A program made the position numbers and the translations under genes. DNA of 64,000 nt from Bacillus sp. EB600 (GTDB lineage: Bacteria; Bacillota; Bacilli; Bacillales; Cytobacillaceae). Shown piece after piece: positions 25,047-32,908 of this stretch (position 1 is the stretch's first letter; the number at the start of each line of letters is the position of its first letter). Location: the NCBI RefSeq assembly GCF_024494385.1, contig NZ_JAEVLT010000025.1, forward strand, positions 1 to 64,000, given 5' to 3'. Below the pieces are notes generated by a model, which had not been told where the DNA came from, did no database searches, and worked only from the letters and a program-made list of their open reading frames with translations.

Positions 25047-26840
25047 TCACGCTACATGTGACTCAAGTTTTACTCGAGGTGAATTCCACATCGTAATCCA
25101 TTTTTTTATCGCGGTAATCATAATAACTACACCAAGAACTAACATGATAACGGATAGAACACCATTTAGGACATTATAACCGGCAGCCGCTGGGTTAAGG
25201 TAGACGTTTTTAACCATCCAGTATCCGGCAACGTTTACGGTAACATACAGATAAGCAAGTGGAATAAGGCATGTTAACATGTAGCGGCGTTTATCAGCAA
25301 CTCTAAGAATAACTGTTGCCCCAATAATCAATCCAATGGAAGCCATTAACTGATTGGAAACACCGAATAGTGTCCAAACCGAACCAATATTACCGGTAAA
25401 GAGGAGATACCCCCACATTACACTTGACAGCGCACTGGCAAATATCGAGCCTGGCAGCCAATTTGTGTTTTTCAATGGCTTGTAAAAATCGCCAAAGAAG
25501 TCTTGAATTAAATAACGTGCCGTACGGGTTCCTGCGTCAATCGCTGTTAAAATAAAAACAGCTTCAAACATGATAACGAATTGGAAGAAATAGGACGATA
25601 GCTTAGAAAACCAGGAAATACCGGTAAACACATAGGTCATTCCAACTGCCAGCGTTACCGCACCACCTGTTCTTCCCTCCAGATTAAGACCAATTTCATG
25701 GGCCAGTTTCGGTAATTGATCAACATGCATTCCTAATGTCTTAAATACTTCAGGTGCAGAGTTAATCGCAAAATAATCAGCTGGCTGTAATGCTGTTGCA
25801 GCAACCAAAGCCATGATACCGACTACACATTCCATAAGCATGGAGCCAAACCCGACAGCTTTAATATCTGTCCACTTGTCAAGCATTTTTGGTGTCGTTC
25901 CTGAACCAATGAAGGCATGAAAACCAGAAATGGCACCACAAGCAATGGTAATTGAGATAAATGGCCAAACCGGACCACCGATAACTGGACCGCCGCCATG
26001 AATAAACTTAGTAAACGCTGGCATTTGAATCGATGGGTTGATAATAAAAACACCAATAATCAAGGCAGCAAATACGCCAATTTTCATAAAGGTACTTAAA
26101 TAATCCCTTGGAGCTAATAACAACCAAACAGGCAAAGCAGCTGCCATAAATGCATATGCTGGTAAGATAAAGGATAATGTCTTTATATCCAATGTCAACC
26201 AGTGTCCAAGGATAGAATCTTTAATAAAGGGTCCGACGAATACACAAACCATGATAGCAATAAAACCAAACGTTGAAGTAAGTTTTAAATTTCCTGTTTT
26301 CCGATAGGCCAATCCAACAGCCATCGCAATCGGAATTGTCATTCCCACAGCAAATGTTCCCCAAGGATTGTTTGCAAGTGCATTTAATACAACCATTGAA
26401 AGGCCGGCCATCGTAATCGTAATAATAAAGAGCATTGCTAAACCTGTACAAAAACCTGCAACTGGGCCTAATTCTTCCTTTGCAACTTCAGATAGAGATT
26501 TCCCTTTTCTTAGCATTGAGGCGTAGAGAACAACTGCATCATGAACAGCTCCCCCAATTACTGCCCCGATCAAAAGCCATAATAATCCTGGCAAATAACC
26601 GAATTGTGCTGCCAAAATCGGACCGACAAGCGGACCGGCAGCAGCAATTGCTGCAAAGTGATGTCCAAAGGTTACCCACTTATTAGTTGGAACATAGTCC
26701 TTTCCATCATCAAATTCATGTGCTGGTGTTACCTTTGAATCATCTAGCTTCATAACTTTAACAGCCATAAATGTTCCATAGAGACGGTAGGCTATGATTA
26801 AAATACAAAGAGATCCTATGACAATTGGGACCGCATTCAT
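25047..26840 (-). CDS. cstA: CstA family transporter, LytTR-controlled copy
   Basis: The 597-residue, many-helix CstA-family carrier has the signature KDYVPTNKWVTFGHHFAAIAAAGPLVGP split near residues 48-75, plus FHAFIGSGTTPKML. Members import pyruvate or peptides during carbon limitation. The start is ATG 26840, with AAGGAGG 9 nt upstream. Directly upstream lie a LytTR regulator and a LytS-type kinase, as in BtsSR-BtsT pyruvate systems, so pyruvate uptake is the likely role. No YbdD gene follows, unlike the second cstA in this window. Three phased repeats and a cre-like site precede it. Confidence 0.92.
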   Translation of the reverse strand: MNAVPIVIGSLCILIIAYRLYGTFMAVKVMKLDDSKVTPAHEFDDGKDYVPTNKWVTFGHHFAAIAAAGPLVGPILAAQFGYLPGLLWLLIGAVIGGAVHDAVVLYASMLRKGKSLSEVAKEELGPVAGFCTGLAMLFIITITMAGLSMVVLNALANNPWGTFAVGMTIPIAMAVGLAYRKTGNLKLTSTFGFIAIMVCVFVGPFIKDSILGHWLTLDIKTLSFILPAYAFMAAALPVWLLLAPRDYLSTFMKIGVFAALIIGVFIINPSIQMPAFTKFIHGGGPVIGGPVWPFISITIACGAISGFHAFIGSGTTPKMLDKWTDIKAVGFGSMLMECVVGIMALVAATALQPADYFAINSAPEVFKTLGMHVDQLPKLAHEIGLNLEGRTGGAVTLAVGMTYVFTGISWFSKLSSYFFQFVIMFEAVFILTAIDAGTRTARYLIQDFFGDFYKPLKNTNWLPGSIFASALSSVMWGYLLFTGNIGSVWTLFGVSNQLMASIGLIIGATVILRVADKRRYMLTCLIPLAYLYVTVNVAGYWMVKNVYLNPAAAGYNVLNGVLSVIMLVLGVVIMITAIKKWITMWNSPRVKLESHVA

Positions 26841-26891
26841 TTTTAACAACCTCCTTAAGTTGTTTGTTTTCTATGGCATAATCATACTAAA

Positions 26892-26905
26892 TAAAAGCGC
26901 TAACA
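26892..26905 (-). promoter_or_regulatory. Cre-like (CcpA) site upstream of cstA
   Basis: TGTTAGCGCTTTTA on the minus strand fits the cre pattern TGWAANCGNTNWCA at all but two positions. It lies about 50 bp before the cstA start, between the activator repeats and a TATGAT -10-like hexamer. Carbon repression of cstA would be expected. Confidence 0.45.
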
Positions 26906-26918
26906 ATAGGTTTTCAGG

Positions 26919-26973
26919 CTAAAACGCAAAAACTTAGGATTGAAATGCAAAAAAGGGAACTTGAAATGCGAAT
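26919..26973 (-). promoter_or_regulatory. Three LytTR-type direct repeats at 21-bp period
   Basis: On the minus strand CGCATTTCAA, TGCATTTCAA and TGCGTTTTAG are each separated by exactly 11 bp. The motif and the N11 spacing are close to the GGCATTTCAT-N11 sites described for the LytTR regulator YpdB. They lie 80-130 bp before the cstA start, next to the gene for a LytTR regulator. The promoter lacks a good -35, consistent with activation. Confidence 0.7.
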
Positions 26974-26980
26974 ATAAAAG

Positions 26981-27078
26981 CGGATGCACCTTTTAGCAAA
27001 GTACGCTGGGCGCTGGCCGACTAAAAAAAGCGCCGCCGTCCTAGCGGCCACATCGGCACTAGCACTTCCTGTGCATCG
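26981..27078. repeat. Degenerate dispersed intergenic repeat
   Basis: GTACGCTGGGCGCTGGC and GAAGCTAGACGAAA match parts of the element at 30262-30412. It sits between the LytTR regulator gene and cstA, and its internal GCGCCGCCGTCCTAGCGGC could form a hairpin. Confidence 0.45.
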
Positions 27079-27101
27079 AAGCTAGACGAAAAAACAGCTG
27101 C

Positions 27102-27857
27102 TTAGAATCCAAGCAGCTGTTTCAATTCTTTTATATGGGTTCGGCTTACCGGAACCTTATCACTATTTGTCATTACCAGGTTATAGGTTGAATTAAACCA
27201 AGGTTCTATTTCTTTTATACCGTTAATATTAACAATAAAAGCACGGTGAACACGAATGATTGAAAAGCATTTTAGTTTTCGTTCGAAGGTAACTAAAGCA
27301 TCATTAACTACATACTTTTCCTTATTTGTAACAATAATCGTCTTTCCTTCATTTGTTCCAATATAAAGAATATCATTTACGTTCACTAAAATGATTTTTT
27401 CATCTACCGTAATTGCAATTTTTTCAGACAGTTCAGAAAGCCCAGTATTTTGTCTTGAAGCCAATGGGATTGGCGGCTCATGGGCGCTTGTTAATTTTAC
27501 TAATTTTTCGATGGTGTGCAAAACTCTCTTTTCTTCAAATGGCTTTAATAGATAATCAGCAGCATTTAACTCAAAAGCCTTGAGTGCGTAATCATCATAC
27601 GCGGTGGCAAACACGATCATCGGAGGATATTCCAGCTCATTTAGTTTGTTGGCAATGTCAATTCCACTTTGATCCCCGAGTTGGATGTCTAAAAAAATAA
27701 CATCGATATCAAGGTTTTGTAATTTTACTAGAGCTGTTTCTAAGCTGTCCGCCTGCCCCACAATTTCTACTTGCTTACTTCTTTTCAATAGATAAGCAAG
27801 TTCATCTCTAGCCAGTGGCTCATCATCAACTATAAAAGCTTTAAGCAAATTCCCCAC
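27102..27857 (-). CDS. LytTR family response regulator
   Basis: The 251-residue protein has a receiver domain (VDDEPLARDEL, phospho-acceptor in DVIFLDIQLGDQSG, KPFEEKRVLHTIEKL) and a C-terminal LytTR DNA-binding domain (FSIIRVHRAFIVNINGIKEI, VSRTHIKELKQLLGF). The start is GTG 27857 with AAAGGAG 8 nt upstream. It follows its LytS-type kinase by 15 bp, and cstA lies downstream on the same strand. The phased repeats upstream of cstA are its probable targets. In related systems the stimulus is extracellular pyruvate. Confidence 0.92.
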   Translation of the reverse strand: MGNLLKAFIVDDEPLARDELAYLLKRSKQVEIVGQADSLETALVKLQNLDIDVIFLDIQLGDQSGIDIANKLNELEYPPMIVFATAYDDYALKAFELNAADYLLKPFEEKRVLHTIEKLVKLTSAHEPPIPLASRQNTGLSELSEKIAITVDEKIILVNVNDILYIGTNEGKTIIVTNKEKYVVNDALVTFERKLKCFSIIRVHRAFIVNINGIKEIEPWFNSTYNLVMTNSDKVPVSRTHIKELKQLLGF

Positions 27858-27872
27858 CCCAATTCTCCTTTG

Positions 27873-29600
27873 TTAGGGAAGTTTAATACAAACTTTGGTA
27901 CCTCTTTCTGCATTACTTTCTATCTGAAATAAAGCTTCAGGCCCATAAATTTCCTCGATGCGTGTTCTAATATTCCATAATGCCGTACCGGTCCCCTCAG
28001 CTGATTCAACAGTTTGCTTTCCAAGTGTTTGAAGCCGTTCTGGTGAGATCCCTTGCCCATTGTCTTCAGTAAGAAGAACCATTCTGCCATTCTCTTCGAA
28101 AGCACTTATTTTTACAGTTCCTGTTTTCGTTTTTTGAAAAGCATAACGAATGGCATTCTCAACAAGCGGCTGCAGCGTAAAGGGCGGTATTAAAACATGT
28201 TCTAGTGACGGGGCAATCTCCATTTCCACTTTGTATCGGTCTGGGAAACGCGCTTGTTCTAATGATAAATAAGCCTCGACATGCTCAAGTTCTTTTTCAA
28301 GGGGTATGAGCATTTGACGGGCACCCTGCAAATTACTGCGAAAAAAGGTACTTAAATTAATCAAAAGCCCTCTAGCTTGATCAGCATCCGTTCGAATCAT
28401 GCTTGATATCGTATTGATGGCGTTAAAAAGAAAATGAGGATGAATCTGCGCCTGCAGAGCCTTGATCTCAGCATCTTTTAACAGCCTTCTTTGCATTTCT
28501 ATTTCTGCCATTTCTAGTTGATCTGAAAAGAGCTTTCCTAATCCCTCTGCTAACTCCTGTTCTACTTGATCAAGCTTGCTTATATTCTTAAAGTATAGCT
28601 TTAATGTCCCAACCGTTTTTTGATGAACATGCAGCGGTAGAACAATGGCTGCATGGAGAGGGCAATTTTCCTTCCAGCACTGAATTTCCTGGGGGGATTT
28701 AGCAGTAATAATCCTCCCTTGCTCTAAGACTTTTTTCGTTAATTTAGTCGCCATCTTACTTAATGGTAAATGGTGATCTGAACCTGCACCTGCATGCGCT
28801 AGCACTTGTTGTTGATCCGTTATGGAAATGGCATCGGCGTTCGTCCATTTCAGAATGACCTCTGCCGCTTTTTTGCATGAATCAACCTTTAAACCTTGAC
28901 GAAAAAAAGGCAGTGTCTGTTGAGCTATATAGAGCGCTTTATGCGTCTGCAGTGCCCTAGTCCGCTCTTCTTCCAAAAGAATTTCTTGAATAATCATTAA
29001 AAATATAAATGTTCCAAAACCGTTAATCGCAATCATCGGTACGGAAATTAAATCAACCAAATGCAGTGCTTCATCATAAGGTTTTGCCGCAACTAGGATA
29101 ATACCCATTTGGACACATTCCATCAAAATCCCGATGACAACAGCCTTCCACGGCGTCTTTTCCACTTGGATTTTAAAGTGTTTCCCCATAAAACCAGTAA
29201 CGATTCCTGCCAAAATAGTTGAAAATGCGCAAGCCCCTGCAGTAAAACCTCCCAGTGATAAACGATGAAGACCGGCAATTAAACCAGCGCCAATCCCAAC
29301 GACTGGTCCGCCAAGCAGACCTCCAATGGCCACTCCCATGATCCTTGTATTTGCAATGGCATTGTCCTTGTCTATTTCTGTTAACCAGTCCTGGGACCTA
29401 ATGGAACCATGACTAATCTCAACCCCTGTATAATTACTAATGATCCCAAAGACTCCGAAAATAGCAATCATGAAAACTTTCTCCCGTAAACCATGTTCAT
29501 CATGAATAACCCGGCGAAATGTTTTCATTCGTGAAAGTAAAAACGCAACTATGATCAAAATCCCGACACGTTCAAGCATAAGAGGCACTAATGTCAGCAT
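27873..29600 (-). CDS. LytS family sensor histidine kinase
   Basis: About 575 residues: an N-terminal 5TM-LYT membrane sensor (about 1-200, GGLLGGPVVGIGAGLIAGLHR), a GAF-like region (about 225-350), a His_kinase domain with HPHFLFNAINTIS, and an ATPase domain (ENAIRYAFQ, EDNGQGISPE). AGAGGGAAG is 3-6 nt before ATG 29600; an in-frame GTG at 29624 lacks a site. It is paired with the adjacent LytTR regulator. The arrangement kinase-regulator-cstA parallels pyruvate-sensing BtsS/YpdA systems; the ligand is inferred. Confidence 0.92.
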   Translation of the reverse strand: MLTLVPLMLERVGILIIVAFLLSRMKTFRRVIHDEHGLREKVFMIAIFGVFGIISNYTGVEISHGSIRSQDWLTEIDKDNAIANTRIMGVAIGGLLGGPVVGIGAGLIAGLHRLSLGGFTAGACAFSTILAGIVTGFMGKHFKIQVEKTPWKAVVIGILMECVQMGIILVAAKPYDEALHLVDLISVPMIAINGFGTFIFLMIIQEILLEEERTRALQTHKALYIAQQTLPFFRQGLKVDSCKKAAEVILKWTNADAISITDQQQVLAHAGAGSDHHLPLSKMATKLTKKVLEQGRIITAKSPQEIQCWKENCPLHAAIVLPLHVHQKTVGTLKLYFKNISKLDQVEQELAEGLGKLFSDQLEMAEIEMQRRLLKDAEIKALQAQIHPHFLFNAINTISSMIRTDADQARGLLINLSTFFRSNLQGARQMLIPLEKELEHVEAYLSLEQARFPDRYKVEMEIAPSLEHVLIPPFTLQPLVENAIRYAFQKTKTGTVKISAFEENGRMVLLTEDNGQGISPERLQTLGKQTVESAEGTGTALWNIRTRIEEIYGPEALFQIESNAERGTKVCIKLP

Positions 29601-30261
29601 TAACTTCCCTCTTTCCATCGTCACTTTAACTCAATTGTCCTAATGTTTTCTATTCCAGCCCATAATTCGGAAACGCTTCCAAAATAACAAAGACGCATGC
29701 ACCCTTTTAGCGACGTACACTAGTCGGCGCTGTGGCTAACGAAAATGAAAGCACAAAATTCTATTTAAACACATTAATAATATATCAGAAAAATAAGCTA
29801 ACTGGGTGATCATTTTCGATAGCATTTATGTAAGTATTTTCTTAAATACTTCAGTGTGTTGGCAGCTACTACATTTATTGTTTTAAAACCAAACTTCTTA
29901 ACGATCATGAAGTAGAGAGAATCGAGGAGCATTCATCCTATTAAAACATCCTTTTTAGAAGCAATTATACTCAAGCTATTGACTTATAGATAAAATCAAT
30001 GTAATATTATCTATTGTGCTTTAAATTTATGGTACTTCGGATTAACAGATAATCGTAATGTAAAAATGAACTGGCATTCTGCTTTTGTTTTTTTTAGAAA
30101 GACTTATTCACACTGGATCGGCTTCGGAGCCGTAAGGATGTAAGAGAGGTAGGGCTTACGTCGTTTAGGTATAAAACCATCAGGTGGGATTTGAACCGCG
30201 GCAAATTGTTATAGTATAGAAAAGCTATAACATTAAATAAAAATATTTTTACCTTACGAAA

Positions 30262-30412
30262 TAGAAAAGCGAAAGCGCCCGTTTAGCGCACGGCAGGACT
30301 GGAGCACATCGACTGAGATAAAGGAAACACGAAGAGCGTTAGCGCATTCGTGCTTGACTTATCGTAGGGAGGTGGGCGAAGTACACTAGTCGCTGGGCGC
30401 TGCAGCTAGACA
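30262..30412. repeat. Dispersed Bacillus-type intergenic repeat, longest copy
   Basis: The unit begins AAAGCGAAAGCGCCCGTTTAG and ends GGCGCTGCAGCTAGACAG, with internal CACGAAGAGCGTTAGCGC / GCGCATTCGTGCTTG pairing potential. Shorter relatives occur at about 6640, 8271-8310, 26981 and 29690. It does not encode a protein and has no terminal target duplication that I can see. Confidence 0.55.
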
Positions 30413-30495
30413 GTTATCAGAGTTTAAAACTCTGATACAGAAAAAGTACAACTATTCATAAGTTACTCATAAAGGTTCTTTGAACCAAAAGCAAA

Positions 30496-30529
30496 AAAGG
30501 CAGAGGGATGATTCGTTCCTCTGCCTTTG
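30496..30529 (-). terminator. Terminator of the C39-like peptidase gene
   Basis: AAAGGCAGAGG and CCTCTGCCTTT form an 11-bp stem followed on the minus strand by TTTTTT, 19 bp past the gene's stop. Confidence 0.8.
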
Positions 30530-30547
30530 CCAATTTAGTAACCCTCT

Positions 30548-31327
30548 TTATGCATTTGAGGGTTCTTCTTCAATAACAATAGCTTGGCTACCCATTTGTT
30601 CCCATGCCTTTTCAAAATTATCACGATCTAATTTTCGATTTTTATGACCATATGGGTCATTAACATAGATAAAATTTTCATCATATCCAGTTATCACAGC
30701 ACTATGCTCGCTGAAGGTTATCTCGATTGTACCTTGCGGTGTAGACCACTTTTCAAAACCAGAAACAGGCGAAAAGCTGGTGGTTGTGATCACCCAAACT
30801 GGCTGACCACCGCTCACTTGTTTCAGTAAATCGGTAAAAGGACTACTCGTTAAATTAACTACATTATCACCCGCATACTCCTTAGCTAAATCATAAATTG
30901 GTCCATTGTAGGCACCGTATCCTGGGCCATCCACCATATCACCGACAAAGCCTTCATTTGGGTTTCCTTTAAGACCATTTTTATAATTTAAGGGGACCGT
31001 TTTTATCTTAGAAGCTAGTTCATTTTTCGTCACAGTATACCCATTGTAGTTTAAGATCATTGCTAAACTTGTTACCTCACAGCCATTATAAAGACCCGGT
31101 GGATCCAGCTGATTGATTAAGGGAATATCTAACAGTTTACTCTCTAAGAGGATTGGCTGTTTTTCAACTAATGCAGTTTCAAGTTGGCTTAAAGAATTTG
31201 ATTTACGAATTGCTGAGGATTTTCTAGCTTGCTTATGAATGGTTAGGAAATTTTCCGTCAAAAAGATAAGCACTGCCATAATTATAGCTGATAAAAAAAT
31301 CTTCTTTATTATAGAAGTCAAGTTCAT
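30548..31327 (-). CDS. C39-like cysteine peptidase, membrane-anchored or secreted
   Basis: The 259-residue protein has an N-terminal hydrophobic segment (about 8-27) serving as signal or anchor and a peptidase C39-like domain (about 68-250). The likely catalytic Cys is in YNGCEVTSLAMILNY, the His in FSEHSAVITGYD and the Asp in YVNDPYG. Such extracellular proteins are common in Bacillus and have no assigned substrate. GAGAGG directly touches ATG 31327; TTG 31321 has better spacing and may be the true start. It is transcribed alone. Confidence 0.8.
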   Translation of the reverse strand: MNLTSIIKKIFLSAIIMAVLIFLTENFLTIHKQARKSSAIRKSNSLSQLETALVEKQPILLESKLLDIPLINQLDPPGLYNGCEVTSLAMILNYNGYTVTKNELASKIKTVPLNYKNGLKGNPNEGFVGDMVDGPGYGAYNGPIYDLAKEYAGDNVVNLTSSPFTDLLKQVSGGQPVWVITTTSFSPVSGFEKWSTPQGTIEITFSEHSAVITGYDENFIYVNDPYGHKNRKLDRDNFEKAWEQMGSQAIVIEEEPSNA

Positions 31328-31417
31328 CCTCTCACTTTGTATTTATTGTTTAATGATCGGCAAGGAACAATAACATATGTATAATATGTGTGCCTTTTAA
31401 CTTTTCCTTAATTCGTT

Positions 31418-31876
31418 TCATTCTTTCACATACTTTTGTTTGTCTGTCAGCTTCCGAAACACTTGGTTAATAACCTCGGATAAAACAAGACCGAAGGCAA
31501 TTGAACCAGATAGCATGAAGGCTTTTGCTGCTAAGTTGAGCGCTGTATTATAATCATTCTCAACAAAATTCCTCATCGAATCATAGGAAAGTCCTCCCGG
31601 CACCAATGGAATAATTCCGGCAACGCTATAAATAATGACAGGGGTTTTATATGCTTTCGCTAAAACATGACTAATAACACCTACAAAAACGGCTGCAGTT
31701 ACTGTTGCCACAACAGCATCATGATTATTGTTTTCCAAGATATAATAAATAATCCAGCCACCCATTCCAATTAATCCACATTTAATAAGTGTTTTTGTTG
31801 GTGCATTAAAAAGAATTCCAAATGCTCCTGTAGCGATAAAGCTTGTTACTAACTGTGCAACAATGGCCAATTCCAC
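31418..31876 (-). CDS. ThrE-type exporter, small subunit (YjjB-like)
   Basis: The 152-residue protein has four or five membrane helices, with YSVAGIIPLVPGGLSYDSMRNF near residue 85, typical of the C-terminal half of the ThrE threonine/serine exporter family. The usable start is GTG 31876 or TTG 31870; AGGAGG spacing favours the latter. It follows the large subunit on the same strand by about 70 bp. Together they make a split exporter for threonine, serine or, as proposed for YjjPB, succinate. Confidence 0.85.
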   Translation of the reverse strand: MELAIVAQLVTSFIATGAFGILFNAPTKTLIKCGLIGMGGWIIYYILENNNHDAVVATVTAAVFVGVISHVLAKAYKTPVIIYSVAGIIPLVPGGLSYDSMRNFVENDYNTALNLAAKAFMLSGSIAFGLVLSEVINQVFRKLTDKQKYVKE

Positions 31877-31948
31877 AACCTCCTATTAACGATTACTTAT
31901 CTAGCTTTATTGACATTCCAATGTCAGCATACCTGCAATTCGATATGC

Positions 31949-32713
31949 CTAACCTAAAAATGTCAATACAGCGGCAATCCCAGACCCAATCCCAAAGGAG
32001 GTTAAAAATGCCTCAGCTCCTTTTGATAAGCCTGAAACAAGATGTCCTGCCATTAAATCTCTAATAGCGTTGGTAATCAACAACCCCGGAACTAAGGGCA
32101 TAACCGATCCGATGATAATTTTATCTAACTGATGTCCTATTCCTATTTTTACAAAAAACAGCGATAGCAGACCAATAATAAATGACGCTAGGAACTCAGA
32201 AAAAAACTTGATTGGTACAAACCGATGAAAGGAGACAAAGCTAAGATACCCCACCCCTCCGGAAATCATTGCTGGGATAAAATCATTCCAATTTCCATTA
32301 AACATAATTAAAAAGCAGCCACTGGTAATCGATGAAGCTGCCACTTGTATCATCATTGGAAAGGTCATCCTTAGTGTTTCAATTTCCTTTAACTGAGCAA
32401 TTGCTTCTTGAAGGCTCAGGTTCCCGCTGCTAATTTGTCTAGAAATACTGTTGACCATTGCGACCTTCTTTAAATCGGTAGAACGTTCTAAAATCCGAAT
32501 TAGCTTTGTCTTCGTTGGCTCCACGCCGCCAGCTGAGAATATAATCCCTGTTGGAGTTACATAGCTGTGTGTCTCTGAAATGCCAAAAGCGGCTGCCATC
32601 CTCGTCATTGTGTCCTCGACCCTATAGGTCTCTGCTCCGCATTGGAGCATAATCTTCCCCGCAAGTAAACATGCCTCGAAAATTTCATATGTTTCAGAAT
32701 CTTGATTTTCCAT
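31949..32713 (-). CDS. ThrE-type exporter, large subunit (YjjP-like)
   Basis: This protein of about 254 residues has a soluble N-terminal domain (LLAGKIMLQCGAETYRVEDTMTRMA, split; VTPTGIIFSAGG) and about five membrane helices with MPLVPGLLITNAIRDLMAGHL, characteristic of the DUF1212 half of ThrE. The start was placed at ATG 32713; the ORF extends to a GTG at 32728 with only a weak GGTGAGAG site nearby. It is the first gene of the two-gene exporter operon. Confidence 0.85.
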   Translation of the reverse strand: MENQDSETYEIFEACLLAGKIMLQCGAETYRVEDTMTRMAAAFGISETHSYVTPTGIIFSAGGVEPTKTKLIRILERSTDLKKVAMVNSISRQISSGNLSLQEAIAQLKEIETLRMTFPMMIQVAASSITSGCFLIMFNGNWNDFIPAMISGGVGYLSFVSFHRFVPIKFFSEFLASFIIGLLSLFFVKIGIGHQLDKIIIGSVMPLVPGLLITNAIRDLMAGHLVSGLSKGAEAFLTSFGIGSGIAAVLTFLG

Positions 32714-32828
32714 ATTCGCTCTCACCACTATTATTTTAACATTTGATTCTTTACCATTTTATAGAAAACAAAACCTTGAATCAATGGACAATAACGTAAT
32801 TTGTAAAAACAGTAAGTATTTTTTTCAT

Positions 32829-32879
32829 ATAGTACAAGAAAATAGTACAAACATTCAAAATTATGTAATATACTATAAT
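32829..32879 (+). promoter_or_regulatory. Promoter region of the second cstA
   Basis: TATAAT at 32874-32879 is a clear -10. ATAGTACAA occurs twice (32829 and 32842), 13 bp apart and just upstream of the -35 region, which itself is poor. A direct-repeat activator site is plausible. Confidence 0.45.
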
Positions 32880-32908
32880 TGTTATATAACAGAAAGGTGG
32901 CGAGTTCA

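Larger units (their letters stand above)
29601..30547. other. Long gene-poor interval with repeats
   Basis: No frame with coding character or a ribosome binding site was found in these 950 bp. It holds two copies of the dispersed repeat (about 29690-29745 and 30262-30412) and the terminator of the C39-like peptidase gene. A segment near 30180-30200 resembles a tRNA T-arm on the minus strand but lacks the rest of a tRNA. It looks like decayed sequence. Confidence 0.5.

Noticed and set aside
30175..30200. tRNA-like T-arm (GGTTCAAATCCCACC on the minus strand)
   Set aside because: The stem is mismatched, and no acceptor, anticodon or D arm could be folded around it.
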